Shown: positions 37,504 to 48,778 of the stretch, one piece after another
Layout: each line of letters begins with the position of its first letter
How positions within the stretch are numbered: position 1 is the stretch's first letter
Assembly (NCBI RefSeq): GCF_016907365.1
Contig: NZ_JAFBBV010000001.1
Span: 2,976,001-3,040,000, forward strand
DNA length: 64,000 bases
Source: Oerskovia paurometabola
GTDB lineage: Bacteria > Actinomycetota > Actinomycetes > Actinomycetales > Cellulomonadaceae
Direction: 5' to 3'
Translations under genes and position numbers: made by a program
Notes under the pieces: generated by a model
The model's input: only the letters and a program-made list of their open reading frames with translations
Told to the model about the DNA's origin: nothing
The model's database searches: none

Positions 37504-37542
37504 GGTCGAGCCGGCCCGGCGAGGTGCCGGGCCGGCTCGACC
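37504..37542 (-). terminator. Intra-operon hairpin between the BMP gene and the ATPase gene
   Basis: A perfect 17-bp stem (37504-37520 with 37526-37542) and 5-base loop, 18 bases after the BMP stop. It probably stops part of the transcripts or protects the 3' end, so that the binding protein is made in excess over the membrane parts. Confidence 0.75.
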
Positions 37543-37560
37543 ACGATGTACTGCGTCAGG

Positions 37561-38655
37561 TCACGGCGAGCTCGGGGACTCCACGACGATCGTGCCGTCG
37601 ATGATGTCCTTGCGGAGCTGGTCGATCTCGTCCTTGAGCTCCTGAGGAACCTTCGAGTCGAAGTCGTGGTACGGCGCGATGTCCACGCCGCCGTTCTCGA
37701 GCGTGCCCACGTAGGGCTCGTTCGAGAACTCGTCCTCGGAGGCCGCCGTGATGACGTCCTCGACGCCCGCACCGATCTCCTTGAGCACGGAGGTCAGGAT
37801 GAGGTCGCCGCTGTCGGGGTTGGTCTCGAAGCCGTCGGCGTCGACCCAGATGACCGACACGTCGGTCGCGTCCTTGGCGGCGGCGAGCGTGCCGACGCCG
37901 ACCGGACCGGCGACGGGCATGATGATGTCCGCCCCCTGGTCGATGAAGGTCTGGGTCAGCTGCTGGCCCTGGGACTGGTCCTCGAAGCCACCGGCGAACG
38001 AGCCGTCCTGGGTGTCCTTGTTCCAGCCGAGCGTCTTGACGTCGGTGCCGTGCGTCTCGTTGTAGTTCGCGACGCCGTCGACGAAGCCGTCCATGAAGAT
38101 CGTCACGGACGGGATCTCCAGGCCACCGTAGGTCGCGACGGTGCCGGTCTTGCTCATGCCCGCGGCGAGGTAGCCCGCGAGGAACGAGGCCTGGGCGGTG
38201 TCGAAGCTGATCGGCTTGACGTTGTCGAGCTCGATCGTGTTGCCGTCAGCGTCTTGTGCCGTCGAGTCGACGATCGCGAAGTCGACGTCCGGGTTGGCCT
38301 GGGCGGCGTCGCCCGTTGCCGTCGCGAGGAGGAAGCCGACCGTCACGATGACGTTGCAGTTCTCGGAGATCAGGTTGTCGATGTTCGGAGCGAAGTTCGA
38401 CTCCTCCTTCGACTCGGCGGTGGCGGTCTGGATGCCCAGGCTCTTCTCGGCAGCCTTGAGGCCGTTGTAGCCCGACTCGTTGAAGGACTTGTCGTCGAAG
38501 CCTCCGGCGTCGGACACCATGCACGCCTTGAAGCTCGACTCCGAGCCCCCGGCCGTGCCCGACGCGCTGCCCTCGTCGGGTGCGCTCCCACATGCAGCCA
38601 GCGCCAGCGCGGCGACGGCCGCGAGCGCTGTCATCTGCGTTGCTCTCTTCACCAT
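37561..38655 (-). CDS. BMP family nucleoside-binding lipoprotein
   Basis: A 364-residue secreted lipoprotein. The signal peptide ends in the lipobox ALAAC with lipidated Cys22; the mature part has the PnrA/BMP features CMVSDAGGFDDKSFNESGYNGL, NVIVTVGF and DIIMPVAGPVGVG. It captures nucleosides outside the membrane for the ABC importer encoded downstream. ATG 38655 has GGAG upstream. First gene of a long operon that runs through the transporter and salvage enzymes to the DUF202 genes at 30.8 kb. Confidence 0.93.
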   Translation of the reverse strand: MVKRATQMTALAAVAALALAACGSAPDEGSASGTAGGSESSFKACMVSDAGGFDDKSFNESGYNGLKAAEKSLGIQTATAESKEESNFAPNIDNLISENCNVIVTVGFLLATATGDAAQANPDVDFAIVDSTAQDADGNTIELDNVKPISFDTAQASFLAGYLAAGMSKTGTVATYGGLEIPSVTIFMDGFVDGVANYNETHGTDVKTLGWNKDTQDGSFAGGFEDQSQGQQLTQTFIDQGADIIMPVAGPVGVGTLAAAKDATDVSVIWVDADGFETNPDSGDLILTSVLKEIGAGVEDVITAASEDEFSNEPYVGTLENGGVDIAPYHDFDSKVPQELKDEIDQLRKDIIDGTIVVESPSSP

Positions 38656-38785
38656 GAGCTCCGTTCGATCTCGTCGATGGCCCCCGGGAGAAAACCGGGA
38701 CCTGCCCGCGCGACGTTGCACGGGTAGGTCACGGGGTCCGTCGGCCTGTATTGATCGAACACTAGCCACGTCGAGGGACGTCGGA

Positions 38786-38803
38786 CGTTACTTGCGGGTA
38801 ACG
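38786..38803. promoter_or_regulatory. Inverted repeat CGTTAC-N6-GTAACG, operator candidate
   Basis: Perfect 6-bp arms around six bases, about 130 bases upstream of the BMP start. Size and spacing fit a dimeric repressor. Confidence 0.5.
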
Positions 38804-38805
38804 CG

Positions 38806-38827
38806 GACGCTTCGTTATGGAAGCGTC
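38806..38827. promoter_or_regulatory. Inverted repeat GACGCTTC-N6-GAAGCGTC, operator candidate
   Basis: Perfect 8-bp arms around six bases, only two bases from the previous repeat. The two share the six-base spacer but not the arm sequence. Confidence 0.5.
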
Positions 38828-38963
38828 ATCTGACGTCTCAGCCGTGACCGTTCGCGTTCCAGCCGTCGGACACTTGGTTGCACAAGGCAACGGTTCGTCC
38901 TGCGTGCGTCCCCGGCCGTACGCGACAGAGCACCCGGGACCCGGGTTCCGGTTTCCGGGCCGC

Positions 38964-40238
38964 TCAGCCCAGCGCGACGCGCGCGAGCAGGCGGACGCCC
39001 GCGCCGATCGCGCTCTCGTCCACGCGCAGGTCCCCCTGATGGATGTCGTACGACCGCCCACCGGGCGTCCGCGTGCCCAGCCGGGCCATCGCGCCGGGCA
39101 CCTTCGTCAGGTACCACGCGAAGTCCTCGCCGCCGAGCGACTGCTCCGTGAGCAGCACCGACGCGGGTCCGAGCACGTCGCGCGCAGCAGCCTCGAGCGA
39201 GGCCGTGCAGTCCTCGGCGTTCTCGACCGGCGGAACCCCACGGGTGTGGTTGACCGTGACCTCGACCTCGTAGGGGGCGACGACCTGCTCGACCGCGTCG
39301 TGCAGCACCTGACCCGCGAACTCCCACGCCCGGACGTCGAGGCAGCGCAGCGTCCCGCGGACGGTACCCGTGCTGGGGATCGCGTTGTGCGCCGACCCTG
39401 CGTGCACCGCGCCCCACGTGAGGTTGACGCCCGAGCGCGGGTCGAGGCGCCGGCCGAGCACCGCGGGGACCTGCGTGATGACCTGCCCGAGCGCATAGAC
39501 CACGTCGCCGGTCAGGTGCGGGCGGGACGTGTGCCCGCCGGGCGAGGTGATGGTCACGGAGACCTCGTCGGACGCCGAGGTGATGGGGCCGATGCGCGTC
39601 CCGATCTGCCCGGCGTCGACCTTGGGGTCGCAGTGGACCGCGTAGATCTCCTCGATCCCGTCCAGGCCGCCCGCGGCGATCACGTCGAGCGAGCCGCCGG
39701 GCTGGACCTCCTCCGCCGGCTGGAACACGAGCCGGACCGGACGGGGCAGCTCACCCTGCTCGGCGAGCGCGGCCAGGACGAGCCCTGCGCCCAGCACGAC
39801 GGTCGCGTGCACGTCGTGCCCGCACGCGTGCGCGACCCCCGGTGTGGTCGAGGCCCACGGGAGCTCGCAGCGGTCCTGGACCGGGAGCGCGTCGATGTCG
39901 GCCCGCAGCGCGACCCTCCCGGGCGCCGCGCCGTCGGGCCCGTCGCCGATGTCGCACACGAGGCCGGTGCCCGGCAGGAGCCGTGGCTCCAGGCCCGCGG
40001 CGCGCAGCCGGTCGGCGATCAACGCCGTCGTGCGGGTCTCGGTGCGCGACACCTCGGGATGCTCGTGGATGTCCCGGCGGATCGCGACGAGCTCGTCCTC
40101 GAAGGCCGCCGCGAGCTCGACCACCCTGTCCCCGCGCACCGTCCGCGGCAGCACGTGCACCGACGCGGGCGGCCTCGCCCCCGTCCCGGCACGGTCCGAC
40201 GGGGTGCTGTTCTCGGTGCTCTCCTCAGGACTGCTCAC
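38964..40238 (-). CDS. M20D family amidohydrolase (aminoacylase/hippurate hydrolase type)
   Basis: A 424-residue zinc peptidase-like protein. The M20D motifs are present: DIHEHPEVS, LRADIDALPV, HACGHDVHATVVLGA and FQPAEEVQPGG, with the lid domain containing GGHTSRPH. It removes acyl groups from N-acyl amino acids or related amides; the substrate is unknown. The GTG start is preceded by TAGTCT at the leaderless distance. It stands alone between the nucleoside operon control region and manC. Confidence 0.88.
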   Translation of the reverse strand: MSSPEESTENSTPSDRAGTGARPPASVHVLPRTVRGDRVVELAAAFEDELVAIRRDIHEHPEVSRTETRTTALIADRLRAAGLEPRLLPGTGLVCDIGDGPDGAAPGRVALRADIDALPVQDRCELPWASTTPGVAHACGHDVHATVVLGAGLVLAALAEQGELPRPVRLVFQPAEEVQPGGSLDVIAAGGLDGIEEIYAVHCDPKVDAGQIGTRIGPITSASDEVSVTITSPGGHTSRPHLTGDVVYALGQVITQVPAVLGRRLDPRSGVNLTWGAVHAGSAHNAIPSTGTVRGTLRCLDVRAWEFAGQVLHDAVEQVVAPYEVEVTVNHTRGVPPVENAEDCTASLEAAARDVLGPASVLLTEQSLGGEDFAWYLTKVPGAMARLGTRTPGGRSYDIHQGDLRVDESAIGAGVRLLARVALG

Positions 40239-40244
40239 CAGCCG

Positions 40245-40250
40245 AGACTA
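40245..40250 (-). promoter_or_regulatory. Leaderless -10 element of the amidohydrolase gene (TAGTCT)
   Basis: TAGTCT, six bases, then GTG 40238. Confidence 0.65.
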
Positions 40251-40305
40251 TCCCCGGCCTCGTCGGCGCGGGCGACGGGGTCACGCACCGGACGGCACGG
40301 GACGG

Positions 40306-40352
40306 GCGTCGCCGTCGGGCAGGAGGAACTCCTCCGTGCCCGACGGCGACGC
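40306..40352 (-). terminator. Terminator hairpin downstream of manC
   Basis: A 15-bp perfect outer stem, a small internal loop and a 5-bp inner stem, 34 bases after the manC stop. Confidence 0.75.
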
Positions 40353-40386
40353 TGGCCCGTGCACCAGCGCACCCGGGCGCGAGGCG

Positions 40387-41556
40387 TCAGAGCAGCTCGT
40401 CCAGGCCGCGCTCACGCACGAGGTCGACCATCGACTTGACCTGCTGGGCCCGCGCCCGCGTGGTGACCAGGAGCGCGTCGGGCGTGTCGACGACCACGAC
40501 GTCGTCGAGCCCCAGGACGGTCACGACCCGGTTGCTCGCGGGGACGACGACCGAGCCCGCGCTCTCGTGTCGCACGACGCGCCCGACGTCGCCGAGGACC
40601 TTGGAACCCGACTCGTCGGCCGAGGGGAGCAGCGCGGCGAGAGAGTTGAAGTCACCGATGTCGTCCCAGCCGAAGTTCCCCGGGACGACCGCGACCCCGC
40701 CCACGGCCGCGACCGGCTCCGCGACCGCGTGGTCGATCGCGATCTTCTCGAGACCGGGCCAGACCTCCGCCAGGACGCGGTCGCGGTCCGGGGTGTCCCA
40801 GGCCGCGGCCACGGTACGCAGACCGTCGTGCAGCTCGGGGCGCTGGTCCGCGAGGTGCCCCAGCAGGACCGACGTGCGGGTGATGAACATGCCCGCGTTC
40901 CAGCGGTACTCCCCCGAGCGGACGTACCGCTGGGCGGTCGCCGCGTCGGGCTTCTCGGTGAACCCCTCGGCGTGCAGCGCGCTGGGAGCGCCCTCGAGGT
41001 CGAGCGAGGCCCCGCTCTTGACGTAGCCGAAGGCCGTCGACGGCCGGGAGGCCGCGATCCCGACCGTGACGACGTATCCCGCCCGGGCCGCCTCCACACC
41101 CTCACGGACGGCCTGCTCGAACGCCGCCCGTCCGGTGATGACCTGGTCCGCCGCGAACGAACCGATCACGACGTCGCCGTGCCGCTGCTCGAGCACCGCG
41201 GCGGCCAGGCCGATCGCGGCCATCGAGTCCCGGGGAGAGGGCTCGGCCAGCAGCGCGTCGTCCCGCAGGGTCGGGAGCTGGGTGCGTGCCGAGGCGACGT
41301 GCTGCCGGCCCGTCACGAGGACGATGCCTTCCTCACCGGCGAGGGGGACGAGCCGGTCGACCGTGGCCTGCAGCAGCGATCGCCCGGCCCCGGTGAGGTC
41401 CAGCAGGAACTTGGGGTTGCCACGGCGCGAGAGGGGCCAGAGCCTGGTGCCGGCTCCCCCTGCGGGGATCACGGCGTAGAAACCGGGGATCGCCGGGACC
41501 TGCGAGGTCGAGTCGGCGGGTGCGGGAGCAGGAGCGGGAGAAGGGTGCGTCGACAT
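40387..41556 (-). CDS. manC: Mannose-1-phosphate guanylyltransferase
   Basis: A 389-residue nucleotidyltransferase. The signature AVIPAGGAGTRLWPLSR at about 28-44 binds GTP, GFTEKPD and GNFGWDDIGDF are the sugar-phosphate and metal motifs. It makes GDP-mannose for glycans and lipomannan-type polymers. The single-domain length (no isomerase domain) is that of the actinobacterial ManB/ManC enzymes. TATGCT six bases before the ATG indicates a leaderless transcript. Confidence 0.93.
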   Translation of the reverse strand: MSTHPSPAPAPAPADSTSQVPAIPGFYAVIPAGGAGTRLWPLSRRGNPKFLLDLTGAGRSLLQATVDRLVPLAGEEGIVLVTGRQHVASARTQLPTLRDDALLAEPSPRDSMAAIGLAAAVLEQRHGDVVIGSFAADQVITGRAAFEQAVREGVEAARAGYVVTVGIAASRPSTAFGYVKSGASLDLEGAPSALHAEGFTEKPDAATAQRYVRSGEYRWNAGMFITRTSVLLGHLADQRPELHDGLRTVAAAWDTPDRDRVLAEVWPGLEKIAIDHAVAEPVAAVGGVAVVPGNFGWDDIGDFNSLAALLPSADESGSKVLGDVGRVVRHESAGSVVVPASNRVVTVLGLDDVVVVDTPDALLVTTRARAQQVKSMVDLVRERGLDELL

Positions 41557-41562
41557 CCTCGA

Positions 41563-41568
41563 AGCATA
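41563..41568 (-). promoter_or_regulatory. Leaderless -10 element of manC (TATGCT)
   Basis: TATGCT, six bases, then ATG 41556. Confidence 0.65.
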
Positions 41569-41601
41569 GTGACCGACGCGTGACCGACGCGTGACCGGGC
41601 G
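41569..41601. repeat. Three tandem 11-bp repeats abutting the manC promoter
   Basis: GTGACCGACGC, GTGACCGACGC and GTGACCGGGCG follow each other and begin at the base next to the manC -10 hexamer. They fill the place of the -35 region, so an activator site is possible. Confidence 0.5.
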
Positions 41602-41647
41602 TGCGGCGACCTCCCGTGGACGGGCATCCACGAGCCATCGACCCCCG

Positions 41648-41663
41648 TGTGGAATGGGTCACA
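41648..41663. promoter_or_regulatory. CRP/GlxR-like site upstream of sdhC
   Basis: TGTGG-AATGGG-TCACA matches the CRP/GlxR consensus in nine of ten half-site positions, 229 bases upstream of sdhC and 92 bases upstream of manC. Confidence 0.5.
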
Positions 41664-41891
41664 AACAGGGGTGGCCGGGCCGCCTGGAACCCCCCGCGGT
41701 CCGCACCACGATGCCGGTGTCACTATGGTGGAACCCCAGAGACGGATATCGGCGGACTCCGGCGAGCCCTGGATCTGCCGCTCCACCGGACTCGCCAGAG
41801 CCTCGGCGCGGAGCGGTCGTGAACGGCCCCCGGCGGACGACGTCGTCCAGCTCGATATCTCACCCCTGAACTCGCCACAGGAGGCCCCTAA

Positions 41892-42275
41892 GTGCCCAGT
41901 GCACCTGCTGGCACGCTGTACCGCGGCCGTGAAGGCATGTGGTCGTGGGTCGCGCATCGCGTGACCGGCGTGCTCATCTTCTTCTTCCTCCTCGTGCACG
42001 TGCTGGACACAGCACTTGTACGAGTCTCGCCCGAGGCGTACGACGCCGTGATCGGCACCTACAAGACCGTGATCATGGGACTCGGAGAGGCCGGCCTCGT
42101 GGCCGCCATCGTGTTCCACGCCTTCAACGGTGTCCGGATCATCCTCGTCGACTTCTGGGCCAAGGGGCCCAAGTACCAGCGCACCATGCTCTGGGTCGTC
42201 GTCGGCCTGTTCGCCGTGACGATGGCGGGCTTCCTGCCCCGCCACCTCATGAACGTCTTCGGAGGTGGGCACTGA
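41892..42275 (+). CDS. sdhC: Succinate dehydrogenase cytochrome b556 subunit
   Basis: A 127-residue membrane protein with three helices. GMWSWVAHRVTGVLIFFFLLVHVLDTALV holds the His that ligates haem b in this family, and VFHAFNGVRIIL a second conserved His. It anchors SdhAB and passes electrons to menaquinone or ubiquinone. The GTG start has AGGAGG nine bases upstream. First gene of sdhCDAB; sdhD starts within its stop codon. Confidence 0.93.
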   Translation: MPSAPAGTLYRGREGMWSWVAHRVTGVLIFFFLLVHVLDTALVRVSPEAYDAVIGTYKTVIMGLGEAGLVAAIVFHAFNGVRIILVDFWAKGPKYQRTMLWVVVGLFAVTMAGFLPRHLMNVFGGGH

Positions 42276-42736
42276 TGAGCACCACGAGCACCAGCTCTCC
42301 CCTCGCGGCCCCCCGCGACCCGTACAAGCGGCAGAAGTCCACGCGCTCGAACTACGAGCTGTACAGCTGGGTCTTCATGCGCGCCTCGGGCGTCGTGCTG
42401 ATCGTCCTGATCTTCGGGCACCTGTTCGTCAACCTCATGGTCGGCGAGGGCGTCCACGCGATCGACTTCGGCTTCGTCGCCGGCAAGTGGGCCTCCCCGT
42501 TCTGGCAGGTCTGGGACCTCCTGATGCTGTGGCTCGCGATGATCCACGGCACCAACGGCGTCCGTACGATCATCAACGACTACGCGCAGCGTGACGGCAC
42601 GCGCCTCGTGCTCAAGCTCGCGCTGTACCTCGCGTTCGTGGTCGTCACCGTGCTCGGCACGCTCGTGGTCTTCACGTTCGACCCGTGCCCCCCGAACGCC
42701 CTGGACTACCAGCTCCCGTCGTTCTGCACCGCCTGA
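42275..42736 (+). CDS. sdhD: Succinate dehydrogenase hydrophobic membrane anchor subunit
   Basis: A 153-residue protein with three helices after a ~30-residue cytoplasmic head. FMRASGVVLIVLIFGHLFVNL and LAMIHGTNGVRTIINDY carry the conserved His residues. ATG 42275 shares a base with the sdhC stop (TGATG), so translation is coupled; the longer open frame is a shadow of sdhC. With SdhC it forms the quinone site of the complex. Confidence 0.92.
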   Translation: MSTTSTSSPLAAPRDPYKRQKSTRSNYELYSWVFMRASGVVLIVLIFGHLFVNLMVGEGVHAIDFGFVAGKWASPFWQVWDLLMLWLAMIHGTNGVRTIINDYAQRDGTRLVLKLALYLAFVVVTVLGTLVVFTFDPCPPNALDYQLPSFCTA

Positions 42737-42747
42737 CGGACCCGCCC

Positions 42748-42771
42748 GGCGACGTTCCCCCAGCCGTCGCC
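42748..42771 (+). other. Small hairpin between sdhD and sdhA
   Basis: GGCGACG and CGTCGCC form a 7-bp stem with a 10-base loop in the 83-base gap. It may tune the ratio of membrane to soluble subunits; function is a guess. Confidence 0.35.
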
Positions 42772-42819
42772 TGACGTCCCGTCCCCCCTTCCCACTCGTC
42801 ACAGGAGGCATCGACACCG

Positions 42820-44651
<1,832 letters not shown>

Positions 44652-44652
<1 letters not shown>

Positions 44653-45425
44653 TGACTGCCACACTCGAAGCCCCTGCCGGTTCTGAGAAGACCGAGGTCG
44701 GTGCCGTGCCCTCCTTCGAGGTCACGATCAAGCTCCGCCGGTACAACCCCGAGTCCGAGCACGGTGAGGACGCGTACTGGGAGGAGTACACGGTCCTGGC
44801 CCACGGCACGGACCGCGTCCTCGACGCCCTGCACAAGATCAAGTGGGAGCACGACGGCTCGCTGACCTTCCGTCGCTCGTGCGCGCACGGGATCTGCGGG
44901 TCGGACGCGATGCGGATCAACGGCCGCAACCGCCTGGCCTGCAAGACGCTGCTCAAGGACGTCAACCCGGACAAGCCGATCACCGTCGAGCCCATCAAGG
45001 GCCTGCCGGTCATCAAGGACCTGGTCGTCGACATGGAGCCGTTCTTCGCCTCCTACCGCGAGATCATGCCGTTCCTCATCACCTCGGGGAACGAGCCCAG
45101 CAAGGAGCGCCTGCAGTCGGCCGAGCAGCGCGAGCGGTTCGACGACACGACCAAGTGCATCCTGTGCGCGGCGTGCACGTCGTCCTGCCCCGTGTTCTGG
45201 ACCGACGGGCAGTACTTCGGCCCCGCGGCGATCGTCAACGCCCACCGCTTCATCTTCGACTCGCGCGACGAGGGAGCGGCCCAGCGCCTGGAGATCCTCA
45301 ACGACAAGGAGGGCGTGTGGCGCTGCCGCACGACCTTCAACTGCACCGAGGCGTGCCCTCGTGGCATCGAGGTCACCAAGGCCATCCAGGAGGTCAAGCG
45401 CGCGATGATCACCCGCGCGTTCTGA
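44652..45425 (+). CDS. sdhB: Succinate dehydrogenase iron-sulfur subunit
   Basis: A 257-residue ferredoxin-type protein. The 2Fe-2S cluster is held by CAHGICGSDAM and the later Cys of NRLAC; the 4Fe-4S cluster by CILCAACTSSCP; the 3Fe-4S cluster by the Cys residues of WRCRTTFNCTEACPRG. It passes electrons from FAD in SdhA to the quinone site. Its ATG shares a base with the sdhA stop. Last gene of the operon, followed by a terminator. Confidence 0.96.
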
Positions 45426-45444
45426 CACCTCTTCCCCGCACTGC

Positions 45445-45485
45445 CCGACGGCGGTCCCCGGCTCCTGCCGGTGGGCCGCCGTCGG
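45445..45485. terminator. Bidirectional terminator hairpin
   Basis: A 10-bp perfect stem (45445-45454 with 45476-45485) with further inner pairing, between the converging sdhB and YihY-type genes. Confidence 0.7.
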
Positions 45486-45496
45486 CGTTCGTCGGC

Positions 45497-46702
45497 TCAG
45501 ATCTTGACGGACACCCTGGGCGCTCTGCCCCGGCGGACCCCACGGACGACGGGGCTCCAGGGATAGCCGTACCCGGCCCCGCGACGGACCCGGGCCTCGA
45601 GGCGTTCGTCCTGCTCCGCCTCGGCCCGCTCCCGCAGCTCGTCCGCGGTCGGTTGTGCCGGCGGGTCCGCGATCCACGCCGCGACCATCAGCAGGATCCG
45701 TGTGACGAAGTTGGCGAGCAGCAGGATCGTCACGAACGTCGCGAACGAGCCCAGCAGCGCGTTGCGCGACGAGCTCCCGACGATGATGCTCGTCCCGAGG
45801 TACCGCAGCACCCCGAAGGCGGCCGCCGCCGCCAGGGCGCCGATGTACAGGTCCTTGCGCGGCGGCTGTACGCCCGCGACGAAGCGGATGATCAGCAGGA
45901 CCACGATCGCGTCGAAGACGAGCCCGACGAAGATGCCGACCACGGGCACCAGGACCGACGCCAGGACGCCGTCGCCGAAGAGCGTCGCCCCGAGTGTCTG
46001 GACCACGACGGTCGCTGCCGCAGAGATGACGACGCTGATCCCGAGCACGGCGAACCCGCCCAGCTCGCGCAGCTTGGACAGCACAGGGTTCTGCCCCACG
46101 TCCGTGAGCGAGAACATCGCCCGGGTCGAGGTGCGCAGCGCCGCCATGAAGGAGATCGCGCTGAAGAGCAGCACGAACACCGCGATGATGCTCGACAGGT
46201 CGAAACCACGGTCCAGGATCAGGTCGTCGGGCGAGATGACGCCCGGCCCGTTGGGCGTCTGCTTGATCAGTCCCGGGATCGCCTTGTCGATCTGCGCGAA
46301 GATCTCGTCGCGCAGCTCCTCCCTGTTGCCCAGGAACGCCATGAAGGCCGTGTAGAAGATCGTCAGCCCGGCGAACAGCGAGAACAGCGCCGAGTAGGCC
46401 ATGCCACCGCACAGGAGGGCTCCGCGCTGGACCCCGTACTGCGCGAGCGCCCTGGCCGGGCGGGTCGTGTTCCACCAGGCCTGGACGGCCTTCGCACGGG
46501 CCGTCAGGCGGGCGACCGTCCCCGGGGCCCCGGGGGCGTCGGGGGCGTCGGGGGCGCTGCCGTCGGGCGTGGTGCCGCGCGCGGTGCGGGGCGTGCGGGC
46601 GTGCGGGGTACTCGTCTTCTGGGCGTCGGAGGAGGGGCCGTCACGGCCCGGACGTACGGCCCCGGCCTTGCGATCGGGTGCCGGGTTGGTTGCCTGGGTC
46701 AT
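45497..46702 (-). CDS. YihY/UPF0761 family membrane protein
   Basis: A 401-residue protein: a disordered head of about 75 residues rich in Ala/Pro/Gly, then six membrane helices with the family motif GGMAYSALFSLFAGLTIFYTAF, and a basic C-terminal tail. Once annotated as ribonuclease BN, the family is now regarded as membrane proteins of unknown role. TAGGCT six bases before the ATG marks a leaderless transcript. It converges on sdhB. Confidence 0.86.
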   Translation of the reverse strand: MTQATNPAPDRKAGAVRPGRDGPSSDAQKTSTPHARTPRTARGTTPDGSAPDAPDAPGAPGTVARLTARAKAVQAWWNTTRPARALAQYGVQRGALLCGGMAYSALFSLFAGLTIFYTAFMAFLGNREELRDEIFAQIDKAIPGLIKQTPNGPGVISPDDLILDRGFDLSSIIAVFVLLFSAISFMAALRTSTRAMFSLTDVGQNPVLSKLRELGGFAVLGISVVISAAATVVVQTLGATLFGDGVLASVLVPVVGIFVGLVFDAIVVLLIIRFVAGVQPPRKDLYIGALAAAAAFGVLRYLGTSIIVGSSSRNALLGSFATFVTILLLANFVTRILLMVAAWIADPPAQPTADELRERAEAEQDERLEARVRRGAGYGYPWSPVVRGVRRGRAPRVSVKI

Positions 46703-46708
46703 CGCCCG

Positions 46709-46714
46709 AGCCTA
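46709..46714 (-). promoter_or_regulatory. Leaderless -10 element of the YihY-type gene (TAGGCT)
   Basis: TAGGCT, six bases, then ATG 46702. Confidence 0.65.
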
Positions 46715-46731
46715 GAAGACGACCGCCCGTC

Positions 46732-47282
46732 TCACCCGTCCGACAGCCCGGTGAGCTCGAACCTGCGGGCCGGCCGCCACACGCCGTCGTCCCCGTGCTC
46801 GTAAAGGTGGATGCCCGTGACGTCGAACGCCGCCTCGAACCCGGCCATCTCGTCGAACGCGAGGTCCAGCGCCTCGTCGTCGACCTCGTGCGCGACCGTC
46901 ACGTGCGGGTGGTAGTTGAAGCGCAGCTCCTGGTCGAGGATGCCCGACCGCACCGCCCCCTCGAGCCCCTCGCACTCGGCGATCCCCTGCGCGACGATCA
47001 CGAAGACCACGGGCGAGACGGGGCGGAACGTCCCCGACCCGCGCAGGATGACCCGGAACGGCGCCGCCTGAGCCACGACGCCCTCGAGATGGGCGTAGAC
47101 CTCGTCGAGGTCGGACTCGTCCACCACGGTCGGCCCGAGCAGCGTGATGTGCGGCGGGATGTCTCCCGCGAACGGGTCGCCGAACGCGGCCCGTGCCTCC
47201 TGGAGGGCGGTGCCGTAGGGCTCGGGGATCTCGATCGCGATACCGATCCGCACCTGGTGCGGACCCCGCTCCGGGAGGTTCA

Positions 47283-47283
<1 letters not shown>
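46732..47283 (-). CDS. 2H phosphoesterase (2'-5' RNA ligase family)
   Basis: A 183-residue protein with both HxT motifs of the 2H superfamily: His45-Ile-Thr47 (PPHITLLG) and His126-Val-Thr128 (HPHVTVAH). Members open or close cyclic phosphates on RNA ends or small nucleotides. The exact substrate is unknown. Its ATG shares a base with the trpS stop, so it is translationally coupled to trpS, an arrangement found in several actinobacteria. Confidence 0.88.
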
Positions 47284-48770
<1,487 letters not shown>

Positions 48771-48772
48771 TC

Positions 48773-48778
48773 AGACTA
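48773..48778 (-). promoter_or_regulatory. Leaderless -10 element of tatB overlapping the htrA stop (TAGTCT)
   Basis: TAGTCT, six bases, then GTG 48766. Its first three bases are the TAG stop codon of htrA. Confidence 0.5.

Larger units (their letters stand above)
38656..38963 (-). other. Control region of the nucleoside operon, no gene
   Basis: These 308 bases hold no credible reading frame. They carry the ribosome binding site of the BMP gene, two adjacent inverted repeats (38786-38827) and an AT-richer stretch at 38745-38765 where a promoter is likely, although no clear -10/-35 pair can be named. Confidence 0.5.
41557..41891. other. Divergent control region between manC and sdhC, no gene
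   Basis: These 335 bases contain the manC -10 element, three 11-bp tandem repeats, a CRP/GlxR-like site and, near the end, the sdhC ribosome binding site. TATGGT at 41724-41729 is a possible -10 for sdhC. No credible protein frame is seen. Confidence 0.55.

Noticed and set aside
41591..41869. Small plus-strand frames in the manC-sdhC gap
   Set aside because: No ribosome site, Arg/Pro/Thr-rich low-information sequence, three overlapping frames of similar length in one gap.
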